A stretch of DNA of 64,000 nt from Chitinophaga varians (GCF_014529945.1 NZ_JACVFB010000009.1:186001-250000); one strand, 5' to 3'; positions 52,957 to 61,997 are shown, numbered from the stretch's first letter. Numbers and translations: made by a program. Notes: generated from the letters alone by a model not told the origin.

Positions 52957-52982
52957 TAAAATAAGCAAATATACAGGTGTTA

Positions 52983-53025
52983 AGTCCTGCTTCTCTGCAA
53001 AGGGAACGCAGGGCTTTTTATTTTG
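52983..53025 (+). terminator. Terminator of the plus-strand EPS operon
   Basis: AGTCCTGC (52983-52990) pairs with GCAGGGCT (53008-53015, one G-T), followed by TTTTTATTTT. Confidence 0.75.
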
Positions 53026-53059
53026 AATTGGGTTATATTACAGATAAAAGGACCCTATC

Positions 53060-54574
53060 ATGTCAGAAACAGTTGAAATCAGGAATATCACTGCCGCTGA
53101 TTACCTGGACCTTCGCGAATCCATGGTGTCTGCTTACCCCGATATGGCAGGAAGTTACTGGGGAGAGTCTACCATTCAGCGGTTGATTAAATTGTTCCCC
53201 GAAGGGCAGATAGCCGTTACCGTTAATGGCCGGGTGGTGGGCTGTGCGTTGTCGATCATTGTGGATTACGACAAGTTCGGCGACACGCATACCTACGAAC
53301 AGATTACCGGTTATTATACCTTTAATACCCATAACCCGAAGGGAGATATCCTGTACGGCATAGAGGTGTTTGTTCATCCTGATTTCCGGGGACGACGATT
53401 GGCGCGCCGGTTGTATGATGCCCGCAAAACACTCTGTGAGCAGCTGAACCTGGAGGGGATTGTGGCCGGAGGCCGTATTCCTAACTATGAGAAGTTTGCC
53501 GATAAGATGACGCCAAGGGAGTACATCGAGAAAGTGCAGGACAAGGAGATTTATGATCCTACGCTGACCTTCCAGTTTTCCAACGACTTTACCGTAAAGA
53601 AGATACTGAAAAACTACCTGCCCAATGATGAGGCGTCCAAAGGGTTTGCGACCCTGCTGCAGTGGTTCAATATTTATTATGAAAAGGACAGCGATACGAT
53701 CCGTTATAATAAGTCGACCGTCCGGATTGGACTGGTGCAGTGGCAGATGCGGGATTATGGTGGCTTTGAAACCTTCATGCAGCAGGTGGAGTTTTTCATT
53801 GACGCGGTGAGTGATTACGGGTCTGACTTTGTGGTGTTCCCCGAGTTGTTCAATGCGCCATTGATGGCCGAGTTCAACCAGCTCGACCCCGCAGGGGCCA
53901 TCCGGGGGATGGCTAAGTACACCGAAACCATCCGCGACCGGTTCCTCGAGTACGCGGTGTCCTATAATGTGAATATCATTTCCGGGAGCATGCCCATCGT
54001 GATAGATGAGGTGCTGCATAATATATCTTACCTGTGCCGCCGGGATGGTACCTGGGAACAGTACATCAAGATTCATCCCACACCGGGGGAAGTGTATGCC
54101 TGGGGGATGAAGGGCGGTTCAGAGATCAAGGTGTTTGATACTGACTGTGGAAAGATAGGTATCCAGATCTGTTATGATGTGGAATTTCCGGAGCCTTCCC
54201 GGATTCTGGCCGAGCAGGGAATGCAAATTTTGTTTGTGCCGTTCATGACAGATACCCAGCATGCGTATAACCGTGTCCGTTTCTGTGCGCAGGCCAGAGC
54301 AATCGAAAATGAGTGTTATGTGGCCATTGCGGGCTGTGTGGGTAATCTGCCAAAAGTTAATAATATGGACCTCCAATATGCACAATCTTGTGTATTTACG
54401 CCATCCGATTTTAACTTCCCGGTAACGGGGATAAAGGCGGAGTCAACTCCCAATACGGAGATGGTGGTAGTGGCAGATGTTGATCTGGTATTGCTGAAGG
54501 AACTGCATGCATTTGGCAGTGTACAAACGATGAAGGATATACGAAATGATCTCTACAAGGTAATTAAGCAATAA
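53060..54574 (+). CDS. GNAT acetyltransferase fused to carbon-nitrogen hydrolase
   Basis: This 504-residue two-domain protein has an N-terminal GNAT N-acetyltransferase (about 5-180) with GIEVFVHPDFRGRRLARRLYD (acetyl-CoA loop RGRRLA), and a C-terminal nitrilase/amidase (about 220-500). The triad Glu (VVFPELFNAP), Lys (YIKIHPTPGE) and Cys (GIQICYDVEFPE) is complete. The fusion is known in many Bacteroidota and others, with the substrate not established; an N-acylated amide or polyamine-like compound would fit both halves. It is a single-gene unit behind the EPS terminator. Confidence 0.92.
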   Translation: MSETVEIRNITAADYLDLRESMVSAYPDMAGSYWGESTIQRLIKLFPEGQIAVTVNGRVVGCALSIIVDYDKFGDTHTYEQITGYYTFNTHNPKGDILYGIEVFVHPDFRGRRLARRLYDARKTLCEQLNLEGIVAGGRIPNYEKFADKMTPREYIEKVQDKEIYDPTLTFQFSNDFTVKKILKNYLPNDEASKGFATLLQWFNIYYEKDSDTIRYNKSTVRIGLVQWQMRDYGGFETFMQQVEFFIDAVSDYGSDFVVFPELFNAPLMAEFNQLDPAGAIRGMAKYTETIRDRFLEYAVSYNVNIISGSMPIVIDEVLHNISYLCRRDGTWEQYIKIHPTPGEVYAWGMKGGSEIKVFDTDCGKIGIQICYDVEFPEPSRILAEQGMQILFVPFMTDTQHAYNRVRFCAQARAIENECYVAIAGCVGNLPKVNNMDLQYAQSCVFTPSDFNFPVTGIKAESTPNTEMVVVADVDLVLLKELHAFGSVQTMKDIRNDLYKVIKQ

Positions 54575-54813
54575 CGCAGAGAGGAGCGGGGTAGATGATT
54601 TTAATTAGATAATTACTTGATGTCTTATTTTGTATTTTATTGGTATATAGACTGTTGTGTTATTTATTTAATAGAATAGTTTAACTTATTTCGGGAGATT
54701 TTTGAGTAGATCGATAAATTATTGTTTAGTTTAGTGGTGGTTTTGCTTCAAGTTACATGGTAGTTGATTTTTATAAAATACTGATAATCAATTTTAAAAA
54801 TAAAGACTAAAAG

Positions 54814-55110
54814 ATGAACAACAAGATTAATTTAGCCCTTCAGATCCTGCCATCTGTGCCATCTGAGCAGGTATATGCTGTAGTGGACGAAGCTATTGCC
54901 GTGATTCGTGATTCAGGTGTGAAGTACAGGGTGTGTCCATTTGAAACGGTCATGGAAGGAACCTATGATGAGCTGATGGAGGTAGTCCGCAAAACGCAGG
55001 AAGTGTGTTTTAAGGCGGGTGCATCACAATTATTGGTGTATATAAAAATGCAGATAAAAAAAGATCAGGATGTGACCATCGAAGAAAAAACCGGTAAGTA
55101 CGATTCCTGA
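54814..55110 (+). CDS. MTH1187/YkoF-type thiamine-binding protein
   Basis: This 98-residue protein has the pattern LALQILPSVPSEQVYAVVDEAIAVIRDSGVKYRVCPFETVMEGTYDELMEVV of the DUF77 (MTH1187/YqgV) family. Proteins of this ferredoxin-like fold form tetramers and several bind thiamine or its precursor. It is cytoplasmic. The 239-nt AT-rich stretch upstream has no clear gene. No thiamine genes are adjacent. Confidence 0.85.
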   Translation: MNNKINLALQILPSVPSEQVYAVVDEAIAVIRDSGVKYRVCPFETVMEGTYDELMEVVRKTQEVCFKAGASQLLVYIKMQIKKDQDVTIEEKTGKYDS

Positions 55111-55158
55111 TATAGTTAATTTTCATTATCTTTCTTGATAAACCAAAGGACAGGGCTT

Positions 55159-55656
55159 ATGAGGTATGCCGCAACATTGGATGGGAACTCCAAAATCATT
55201 ACTAATCTTATTATCATCATTACGTTGATCATTTTATGCCGGCAAATCACCGATGTAAATCATGAGGCGGTAAAAACCAGCATATTGTTGATCATATTGA
55301 TACCGGCTATTGTGGTGGCAGGCTGCCTGAGTCCCCGGTACTATAAAATTACCGCACAGGGCCTGGTGATCCAGCGGGCGCTGTTTCCCATCACCATTCT
55401 TTTTGATGACATTGTGCGACTACGCAGCATCACGGAAGAGGAGCTGGGTACCAGCAGCCGCATGCTGGGCATCGGAGGCATATTCGGTTACCTGGGTACC
55501 TACCGCTCCGCCGAAATCGGCAAGTACCAACGGTGGTGTACCAACCGCGAAAATCTCGTCCTGATAGAATCAAACTCCCGGAAATGGGTGATCAGCCCTT
55601 CCGCCGCAGACGACTTTGTAAAGACAATGAACGGTATTATCAATACCGCCAAATAA
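55159..55656 (+). CDS. Bacterial PH-domain-like membrane protein
   Basis: This 165-residue protein begins at ATG 55159; upstream in-frame codons include a TTG at 55135 but no better start. Two helices (about 13-30 and 40-57) are followed by a soluble beta-rich domain (YYKITAQGLVIQRALFPITILFDDIVRLRSI...) like the bacterial PH family. The function is unknown. The gene is 48 nt after the thiamine-binding-type gene and is followed by a hairpin. Confidence 0.75.
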   Translation: MRYAATLDGNSKIITNLIIIITLIILCRQITDVNHEAVKTSILLIILIPAIVVAGCLSPRYYKITAQGLVIQRALFPITILFDDIVRLRSITEEELGTSSRMLGIGGIFGYLGTYRSAEIGKYQRWCTNRENLVLIESNSRKWVISPSAADDFVKTMNGIINTAK

Positions 55657-55662
55657 ATTACC

Positions 55663-55695
55663 GCTGATCTGAGGGCGTCCGCCTTCAGATCAGCC
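55663..55695. terminator. Hairpin after the PH-like gene
   Basis: GCTGATCTGAGGGC pairs with GCCTTCAGATCAGC (one mismatch-type pair) over a 4-nt loop. There is no strong T-run on the plus strand. Confidence 0.55.
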
Positions 55696-55914
55696 GGTTA
55701 TCTATCCCCCCAATTGCATCTTCCCCAAGCCTGCATCAATTTTACCTTTAAGGGTCATCTTTATCGAAGCCATCTTTGAAGCCTTTCCCGTCAGCCGGAA
55801 AACTGGCAGGGACATTAAGAACGGTACGTTTCTCCCGGTGGCCGTTAGGGTGGTGGCCTTTTCCTTAGCAACAGTAAGCGCTGATGGTCCCCGTTTCATC
55901 TCCCGATAAATTGA

Positions 55915-55947
55915 TTTGGAACAATCGGTTTAAAATACTTATTTTTG
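55915..55947 (+). promoter_or_regulatory. tetR promoter with embedded operator
   Basis: TTTG at 55915-55918 and TATTTTTG at 55940-55947 are 21 nt apart. The spacer contains GGAACAATCGGTTTAAAATA (55918-55937), which recurs with one change (GGAACGATCGG...) at 56548-56567 before the next gene. The expected start is at or just after the ATG at 55952, so a leaderless message is possible. The arrangement fits autorepression by the TetR protein. Confidence 0.55.
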
Positions 55948-55951
55948 TTGT

Positions 55952-56530
55952 ATGCCGAGAAACAAGGAGTTTGAATACGAAGAGCGACTGGAAAAGGCCA
56001 GAGACCTTTTCTGGGAAAAAGGATATCACGCCACCTCCATCCATGATATCGTGGACAGGATGGGGCTGAACAGAAGCAGCGTGTACAACTCCTACGGCAA
56101 CAAACAGGAGCTGTTTCTGAAGTGCCTCGAAAACTATGCAGCGCTGAAAGCCGCCCAATATCGCCACGCCGGCAAAAATACCTCCTCCGCTTTTGAAGCT
56201 TTGGCTTTTACCATCCGTGACGTGGTGGAACAAACCATGAAAGACAAAAAGGCCTGTATGATCATACGTACCATTTTTGAACTCGGGAATGAGGAGCCGG
56301 CGGTTTCCTCCTTCATCAGGAAAAACGCGGGCGTCCTGGAATCCATTTTCAGGGAGCTGGTCATCAGGGCAAAGGCAGAAGGGACACTGAAAAGGGACGC
56401 TCCGCCGGATATGCTTGCCCGTTATATACTCACTTCATGTGGTAGCTTTTATACGCGGTACCTCCTCAATGGTCATAAAAAGGAGGTCGATGAGATGGTC
56501 GATTTTTTAATTGACTCCCTGCGGGCATAA
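55952..56530 (+). CDS. TetR/AcrR family transcriptional regulator
   Basis: This 192-residue protein has an N-terminal helix-turn-helix (about 10-60; LFWEKGYHATSIHDIVDRMGLNRSSVYNSYGNKQELF), followed by a helical ligand domain with the sequence ACMIIRTIFELGNEEPAVSSFI. Homologues repress genes next to them until a small ligand binds. It probably controls itself and the SnoaL-like gene 57 nt downstream, since both are preceded by the same 20-nt sequence. Confidence 0.92.
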   Translation: MPRNKEFEYEERLEKARDLFWEKGYHATSIHDIVDRMGLNRSSVYNSYGNKQELFLKCLENYAALKAAQYRHAGKNTSSAFEALAFTIRDVVEQTMKDKKACMIIRTIFELGNEEPAVSSFIRKNAGVLESIFRELVIRAKAEGTLKRDAPPDMLARYILTSCGSFYTRYLLNGHKKEVDEMVDFLIDSLRA

Positions 56531-56547
56531 TTTTTTTGCTTTATTCT

Positions 56548-56567
56548 GGAACGATCGGTTTAAAATA
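56548..56567 (+). promoter_or_regulatory. Second copy of the TetR operator-like site
   Basis: GGAACGATCGGTTTAAAATA, 20 bases before the ATG at 56588, is identical at 19 of 20 positions to the site upstream of tetR. The core AACGATCGGTT has partial dyad symmetry. Confidence 0.6.
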
Positions 56568-56587
56568 ATCAGATAAAAATAAAACAT

Positions 56588-56998
56588 ATGGATGCTCTGA
56601 CAGCAAAAACAAAGGCAGTAGTAGAAGCATACTTCAACAATGCTTCCGTCAAAAATTATCAGGCAAATGAAAGCTTGTTTGCCGACGAAGTGGAATGGCG
56701 CATACCAGGCAACAAGGAAAAGGCGCCCTGGCTCAAAGACCGCAATACCAAACTGGAAGCGGTATCTTTCTATCAGGAGTTGTTTACCTACCTGGAAGCT
56801 GTCTCGTTTGATATCACCGGCAAATTCTATGATGGCCATCAGGCAGTGGTGACCGGGCACCTGGTGTCCCGCATGCTGAGCACCGGCAAATTGTTCGACA
56901 GTCCGTTCTCCATTCAGATAACCGTCAGGGACGGACGGATTACCAGATATCTTCTTCTGGAAGATAGTCTCGGACTGGTAGCGGCATTAACGGCCTGA
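56588..56998 (+). CDS. SnoaL/NTF2-like small protein
   Basis: This 136-residue protein fits the NTF2/SnoaL alpha+beta-barrel: an N-terminal helix VVEAYFNNASVKNYQANESLFADEVEWRIPG, a central VSFYQELFTYLEAVSFDITGKFYDGHQAVVTGHLVSR and a final FSIQITVRDGRITRYLLLEDS. Such proteins can be isomerases, dehydratases or unknown-function ligand binders. It is a likely target of the adjacent TetR regulator. The function is unknown. Confidence 0.85.
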   Translation: MDALTAKTKAVVEAYFNNASVKNYQANESLFADEVEWRIPGNKEKAPWLKDRNTKLEAVSFYQELFTYLEAVSFDITGKFYDGHQAVVTGHLVSRMLSTGKLFDSPFSIQITVRDGRITRYLLLEDSLGLVAALTA

Positions 56999-57004
56999 GT
57001 TTAT

Positions 57005-57044
57005 GAGGCTGACCGGATGCCCGGTCAGCCTCCTGAAAATTTTT
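57005..57044 (+). terminator. Terminator of the SnoaL-like gene
   Basis: A perfect 12-bp stem GAGGCTGACCGG (57005-57016) / CCGGTCAGCCTC (57021-57032) with loop ATGC is followed by AAAATTTTT. Confidence 0.85.
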
Positions 57045-57067
57045 GTTTCTGCGTAACAATTAGCTCT

Positions 57068-57109
57068 CTTCCAAAATTCTTCTTCCAAAATTCTTCTTCC
57101 AAAAACTTC
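57068..57109 (+). repeat. 14-bp tandem repeat, about three copies
   Basis: CTTCCAAAATTCTT occurs at 57068-57081 and 57082-57095, followed by a degenerate third copy (CTTCCAAAAACTTC). Confidence 0.8.
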
Positions 57110-57290
57110 CTCCGAAACCGGTCCACTATATCTTTCCGCTACATGGTCCCTCTGTTTTTCGTATAGCCCTTAGCGGTACTCCTTTCTCTCAGCACGAGAA
57201 GAGGATAATTCATAGACTATTAATTTACAGCATAATATAATTAACATTAAATTTTATGTTTTTAAATTGACATAAATGCAGGCATGGCGC

Positions 57291-57322
57291 ATTGACTTTC
57301 GGGTTTCCTTGATGTATCTTTT
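57291..57322 (+). promoter_or_regulatory. Probable promoter of the SusC/SusD pair
   Basis: ATTG at 57291-57294 and TATCTTTT at 57315-57322 have 20-nt spacing; each differs from consensus by one base. The start would be about 30 nt before the ATG at 57363. No anti-sigma/ECF-sigma pair is adjacent. Confidence 0.4.
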
Positions 57323-57362
57323 ATATACATTAATCAAAACCAAAGTCTAAATCTAAAACACC

Positions 57363-60300
57363 ATGAAATCAATCTGCACATTGATGTTGGTGGTGGGCGC
57401 TTTCCTATTTATTCCCTTTTCTCATCTGCACGCCCAACCCCGTATGCTTAAAGGCCGCGTGACCGCTGCCGCTACCAACACTGCATTACCCGGTGTCACG
57501 GTCCAGGTAAAAGGAACAAACCATGGCACCACTACAGACCCCGATGGTAATTTTCGTATTGAAATACCGGTTGGGCCCAGTTCCCTCGTATTCAGCTTTA
57601 TAGGATACCTGACACAGGAAGTTCCCATGAGAGGGCAGGCTATCGTCAACGTGACCCTGCAACCCGATACCCGTAGCCTCGATCAGGTAGTAGTGACGGC
57701 CATGGGCATCAAAAAAGAAAAGCGGGCCATCGGTTACGCTATTCAGGACGTTTCCGGCGCCGACCTCGCACAATCCAAACAGTCCAATGTAGTCAACGCC
57801 CTGCAAGGTAAAGTCGCCGGCGTACAGATCTCCAGCGGCGGCGGCGCCCCCGGTCAGGGCTCCCGTATCCTGATCCGCGGCATCAACTCACTGGACCCTA
57901 CCCGCGATAATCAGCCCCTTTTTGTAATCGATGGCATCACCATGGACAACAATACCTACACGACCGGCAACGCGGACACCCGCGGCATGAGCAACCGAGC
58001 GGCAGATATCAACCCCGACGATATTGAGAGCATCTCCGTGCTCAAAGGTGGCGCCGCCACCGCACTGTATGGTCTCCGCGCGGCCAGCGGCGCTGTTATC
58101 ATCACCACCAAATCCGGTAAGGCCGGTCGCACCCGCGTTAGTTTCACCACCACCGCCGGATTCGATAAAGTAGGCAAAACACCGGACGTGCAACTGCAAT
58201 ACAGCCAGGGCAACAACGGCCAATACGATAACCAGAGCTTCTGGCCTGCCTGGGGCCCCTCGGTGGAAGATGCCCGCAAACTGGACCCCACTCATCCGGC
58301 TTCGTTATACAATAATTACAAGCAGGCATATAATACCGGCTCCCAATACCGCAACACACTGGCTATCAGCGGCGGCACGGAAAAAGTCGTATATGCGGCG
58401 TCGTTATCACAGTTCAATCAGAACGGGATCATCCCTTTCAGCAACTATCAAAACTATTCCGCCCGGGTAAGTGGTGACATCCGCTTCAGCGAAAAAGTTA
58501 AAATGGGCGTTTCCCTCAACTATATCAATTCCGGCGGCAACCGCGCCAATTCGGACCGCTACGGTGAACAAATGATCTATTGGTCGCCCCGCTGGAACAT
58601 GCGCGATTATCTTAAACCGGATGGTACCCAACAAACCTACGGCGCTACAGACAACCCGATCTACACGCTCTACAGCAACCGGTTCGGGGACAACGTGAAC
58701 CGCCTGATCGGGAACATCAACTTCACCTATTCACCGTTTAAATGGCTGGACATCCTGTACCGCGCCGGGACCGACTTCTATACCGATAACCGCCGACATA
58801 CCGGCCCCGGTCCAAAAGGCATCGCCGGCGAAGTGGTCAATACCGACAACGGCTTCGGCTTCGTCAATGAATACACGCTCAATCAACGCGCGCTCAGCTC
58901 CACGCTCATCCTGAACTTCAAAAACAACATCACGCCCAAACTCACGTCCGACCTGAAGCTGGGACATGACCTGTTTGACCGGCACCTCAACCGCCTCTCT
59001 ACGGAAGGGGATACCCTCGATATCCCGGACCTGCTGATCATGCAGAACGCTAAAAAGATCGTGTCTACCCAATACATTGAAAAATATTATCTCATCGGGT
59101 TGTTCGGCGACTGGACCCTGTCGTGGGACCGCTGGCTGTACCTCACCCTGTCGGGCCGTACAGATATCAGCTCCTCACTGCCTGTTGGCCACCGGGCTTT
59201 CTTCTATCCGTCTGTAAGCCTGTCTTACCTCTTTACCGAGCACCTGAAGATGCCGGAGGAGGTGTTGTCTTACGGTAAAGTAAGAGCTTCCTGGGCCAGG
59301 GTGGGTAAAGACGCGCTGCCTTACAATACCGGCTCCGGCTACGTTCCGCTTACTGATGGCCCTATCGATAATAACGTGATTGGCTGGACCCGCGCCGACC
59401 GCTACGGCGATGCCCAGCTGAAACCGGAATTCACCAACACCTTCGAGGTAGGCGCCGAATTGCGCTTTCTGCATGATCGTATAGGCGTTGACTTTGCCTG
59501 GTATACTTCCAAAAGCACCGACCTGTTGATCCCCGTGAAGTTATCCAGCGCCACCGGCTATGAAGACTTTTATACCAATGCAGGGTCCATCCGCAACCGT
59601 GGTGTGGAAATAGCTTTTAATGCCACGCCCATCAAAAAGCCAAAGTTCCAATGGGACATGCGCATTAATTTCTCTGCCAACCGCAACGAGGTGTTGAGCC
59701 TCGGAAAAGGCCTCTCCGAAGTAGTGGTCGGCAATCAGTTTGGCTATGCCGGTTCCACCGCCACCATGAAATATCTTCCCGGTTACCCGGTGGGAGCTAT
59801 CTTCGGTACCAGCTACCTGCGTTACACCGGTGGTCAGCCGGATAACGGCATCGAAATTGATTACAGCCGACCTATACAGATTGCGGCGAGCGGCAGCCTG
59901 GCCGGTTTCCCCATGATCAACTCCGGTCAGAAATACCTGGGCAATTCCCAACCTAAATGGATCGGCGCTATTACCAATACCTTTACGTATGGACCGCTCA
60001 GTCTCTCTGTATTGATAGATACCCGCCAGGGCGCCAAAAAATATAACCAGCTGGCCAACTTCATGTCGGCCTTCGGTGAGTCGGCCGTTACAGCCAACCG
60101 CTTTACCAGCAAGGTGTTTGAGGGGGTGTTGCCCGATGGCACTCCCAATAATCAGGTGGTTTACCTGCAACAGGCCAAAGGCCCGGACGGACGTAACTAT
60201 GGCGGTGGTTTTTACCGGAACATCTACCGGGGGGTAACAGAAAATTTCGTGGAAAATGCTTCCTGGATACGGTTGCGCAATGTCAGCCTTTCCTGGCAAC

Positions 60301-60506
60301 TGCCTTCGCGGTTCCTGTCGCGTACTCACCTGATTTCCGCGGCCAGTCTCACCTTCACCGGCAACAATCTCTGGTTGCATACCAAATACACCGGCTTCGA
60401 TCCCGAGTCCAGCTCGCTGAATGCCGGCAGCAACATAGACGCTTTCGCCGGTTTCACGTACCCGACTACACGTAGTTATATGGCCTCTCTGAATGTTACC
60501 TTCTAA
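57363..60506 (+). CDS. SusC/RagA-type TonB-linked outer membrane transporter
   Basis: This 1047-residue protein has a signal peptide (ending LHAQP), a carboxypeptidase-D-like regulatory domain (about 30-105; RVTAAATNTALPGVTVQVKGTN), a TonB-box-like region with the SusC signature LDQVVVTAMGIKKEKRAIGYA, a plug domain with GGAPGQGSRILIRGINSL and the DIESISVLKGGAATALYG plug motif, and a 22-stranded barrel. These proteins import oligosaccharides or peptides with energy from TonB. Substrate is unknown: no glycoside hydrolase or peptidase gene is adjacent. The SusD partner starts 12 nt downstream. Confidence 0.95.
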   Translation: MKSICTLMLVVGAFLFIPFSHLHAQPRMLKGRVTAAATNTALPGVTVQVKGTNHGTTTDPDGNFRIEIPVGPSSLVFSFIGYLTQEVPMRGQAIVNVTLQPDTRSLDQVVVTAMGIKKEKRAIGYAIQDVSGADLAQSKQSNVVNALQGKVAGVQISSGGGAPGQGSRILIRGINSLDPTRDNQPLFVIDGITMDNNTYTTGNADTRGMSNRAADINPDDIESISVLKGGAATALYGLRAASGAVIITTKSGKAGRTRVSFTTTAGFDKVGKTPDVQLQYSQGNNGQYDNQSFWPAWGPSVEDARKLDPTHPASLYNNYKQAYNTGSQYRNTLAISGGTEKVVYAASLSQFNQNGIIPFSNYQNYSARVSGDIRFSEKVKMGVSLNYINSGGNRANSDRYGEQMIYWSPRWNMRDYLKPDGTQQTYGATDNPIYTLYSNRFGDNVNRLIGNINFTYSPFKWLDILYRAGTDFYTDNRRHTGPGPKGIAGEVVNTDNGFGFVNEYTLNQRALSSTLILNFKNNITPKLTSDLKLGHDLFDRHLNRLSTEGDTLDIPDLLIMQNAKKIVSTQYIEKYYLIGLFGDWTLSWDRWLYLTLSGRTDISSSLPVGHRAFFYPSVSLSYLFTEHLKMPEEVLSYGKVRASWARVGKDALPYNTGSGYVPLTDGPIDNNVIGWTRADRYGDAQLKPEFTNTFEVGAELRFLHDRIGVDFAWYTSKSTDLLIPVKLSSATGYEDFYTNAGSIRNRGVEIAFNATPIKKPKFQWDMRINFSANRNEVLSLGKGLSEVVVGNQFGYAGSTATMKYLPGYPVGAIFGTSYLRYTGGQPDNGIEIDYSRPIQIAASGSLAGFPMINSGQKYLGNSQPKWIGAITNTFTYGPLSLSVLIDTRQGAKKYNQLANFMSAFGESAVTANRFTSKVFEGVLPDGTPNNQVVYLQQAKGPDGRNYGGGFYRNIYRGVTENFVENASWIRLRNVSLSWQLPSRFLSRTHLISAASLTFTGNNLWLHTKYTGFDPESSSLNAGSNIDAFAGFTYPTTRSYMASLNVTF

Positions 60507-60518
60507 ACTGCTTCGACC

Positions 60519-61922
60519 ATGAAAAGGATACACACCATATTATATATAGCTTTACTCGCGTTGCTGACCGCCGGTTGTAAAAAAGAACTGGATATCAATG
60601 ATAATCCCAATCAGGCAGTGGTACCCCCTATGAACGGGCTGCTGGCGTCCACCACCTATTTTACTGCGTATAACGTATACCGTGTGGGCAACACCACTTC
60701 CTATTTTGTACAATACCTGGCTTCCCCCAATGCAAACGGCGCCAGCGATACGTATGAAGTCACGGATTACACCAGCACCTGGAAAGCACTGTACGATAAC
60801 ATGACCGACCTGCACGACCTGATCGCGCAGGCCCGCACCGCCGGGGCAGACTATCACGTTGGTGCTGCCGAAGTGATGATGGCCCTCAATCTCGAAATGC
60901 TGAACGATATGTGGGGAGCGGTGCCTTATACGCAGGCCTTTAATACCAGCTTCCTGCAACCAGCCTATACGCCGGACGACAGCGTGTTTCTGCAATGTAT
61001 CGCCCTGCTGGACGACGGCATCGCGCGGTTAAAAAGCACCAGTTCCAAATATGAACTGGATGCCACCAAAGACCTGATCCACAGCGGGAAACCAGCCGCC
61101 TGGATTAAAACGGCGTATACCGTCAAAGCCCGGCTGCTGAATCATCTCACCCGTAAACCCAACTACGACCCGGGGGCAGTGCTGGCGGCTCTCGCCAACG
61201 GCTATACGGACAACACAGATGATGCCCAGTTGGTCAGGTTCCAGTCGCTCAGTCCCTGGAACCAGGCCGCGGTGAATAACGTCAACAACCTGCTCGACGG
61301 CTGGCTAAGCGCTCATTTTGTAAACGCGCTCAATGGCAAGAGCTTCGGCGTGTTTGATCCCCGGTTGCCGCTTATTACCGACACCACCCGCTTCGGAGAC
61401 TACCGGGGTACCGTCAACGGGGCCGGCAGGGTAGGCTCAGGTACCAACCGCGAAGAATGTTACCTTTCACAGAAAGGTTTCTATTCCAAACCCGGCGCCC
61501 CGCTGCTGGTGGCCAGCAATGCGGAAGCACGTTTTATACAGGCAGAAGCAGCCTTCCGCAGCGGCGATAAGGCCCAGGCTTATCAGGCCTATCTGCAGGG
61601 TATTACAGTTCACATGAATAAACTGGGCGTGGCTGCAGGGCTCCGTGATGCCTACCTCGCCAATCCCGCTGTCGGCGTAGGCGCCGCCAATCTAACGCTG
61701 GCGCTTATACTGAAAGAGAAATATGTGGTGCAGTTCCTGCATCCCGATGCGTGGAGTGATGCCCGTCGTTACGATTATCAGTATAAGGATTTTAATCTGC
61801 CTGTTAATGCACAGCTGCCTACCTTCATCCGCAGGGTGGCTTATCCCGATTCGGAGAAAAGCCGCAATGGTGCCAATGTGCCGTCAGTAACACTGACCGA
61901 TAAGGTGTGGTGGGACCGTTGA
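60519..61922 (+). CDS. SusD/RagB-type surface lipoprotein
   Basis: This 467-residue lipoprotein has signal peptide LLALLTAGCKKELDINDNPNQ (Cys near 21). The fold is that of the SusD-like family (TPR-rich), here the SusD-like_2 subgroup: LNDMWGAVPYTQAF, a helix-rich middle, FIQAEAAFRSGDKAQAYQAYLQGI and LKEKYVVQFLHPDAWSDARRYDY. It acts as the substrate-binding lid on the SusC channel at the cell surface. A perfect terminator follows. Confidence 0.93.
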   Translation: MKRIHTILYIALLALLTAGCKKELDINDNPNQAVVPPMNGLLASTTYFTAYNVYRVGNTTSYFVQYLASPNANGASDTYEVTDYTSTWKALYDNMTDLHDLIAQARTAGADYHVGAAEVMMALNLEMLNDMWGAVPYTQAFNTSFLQPAYTPDDSVFLQCIALLDDGIARLKSTSSKYELDATKDLIHSGKPAAWIKTAYTVKARLLNHLTRKPNYDPGAVLAALANGYTDNTDDAQLVRFQSLSPWNQAAVNNVNNLLDGWLSAHFVNALNGKSFGVFDPRLPLITDTTRFGDYRGTVNGAGRVGSGTNREECYLSQKGFYSKPGAPLLVASNAEARFIQAEAAFRSGDKAQAYQAYLQGITVHMNKLGVAAGLRDAYLANPAVGVGAANLTLALILKEKYVVQFLHPDAWSDARRYDYQYKDFNLPVNAQLPTFIRRVAYPDSEKSRNGANVPSVTLTDKVWWDR

Positions 61923-61938
61923 TCAACATTTTTAAAAA

Positions 61939-61974
61939 GAGAGATGCCCGTCTGACATCAGGCGGGCATCTCTC
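61939..61974. terminator. Bidirectional terminator between convergent genes
   Basis: A perfect 12-bp stem GAGAGATGCCCG (61939-61950) / CGGGCATCTCTC (61963-61974) separates the SusD gene from the convergent YeiH-like gene. Confidence 0.75.
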
Positions 61975-61997
61975 TATATATAATAAAGTATGAACAG

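Larger units (their letters stand above)
57000..57362. other. Intergenic region before the SusC gene
   Basis: This 363-bp region has no gene. It contains the SnoaL-like terminator, a 14-bp tandem repeat (57068-57109) and a probable SusC promoter (57291-57322). Confidence 0.6.

Noticed and set aside
55702..55899. 65-codon minus-strand frame (product starts MKRGPSALTVAKEK)
   Set aside because: Placed convergent to the PH-like gene and close to a hairpin, so a small gene is possible. No family, no promoter and no RBS were seen; it was left out for lack of support.
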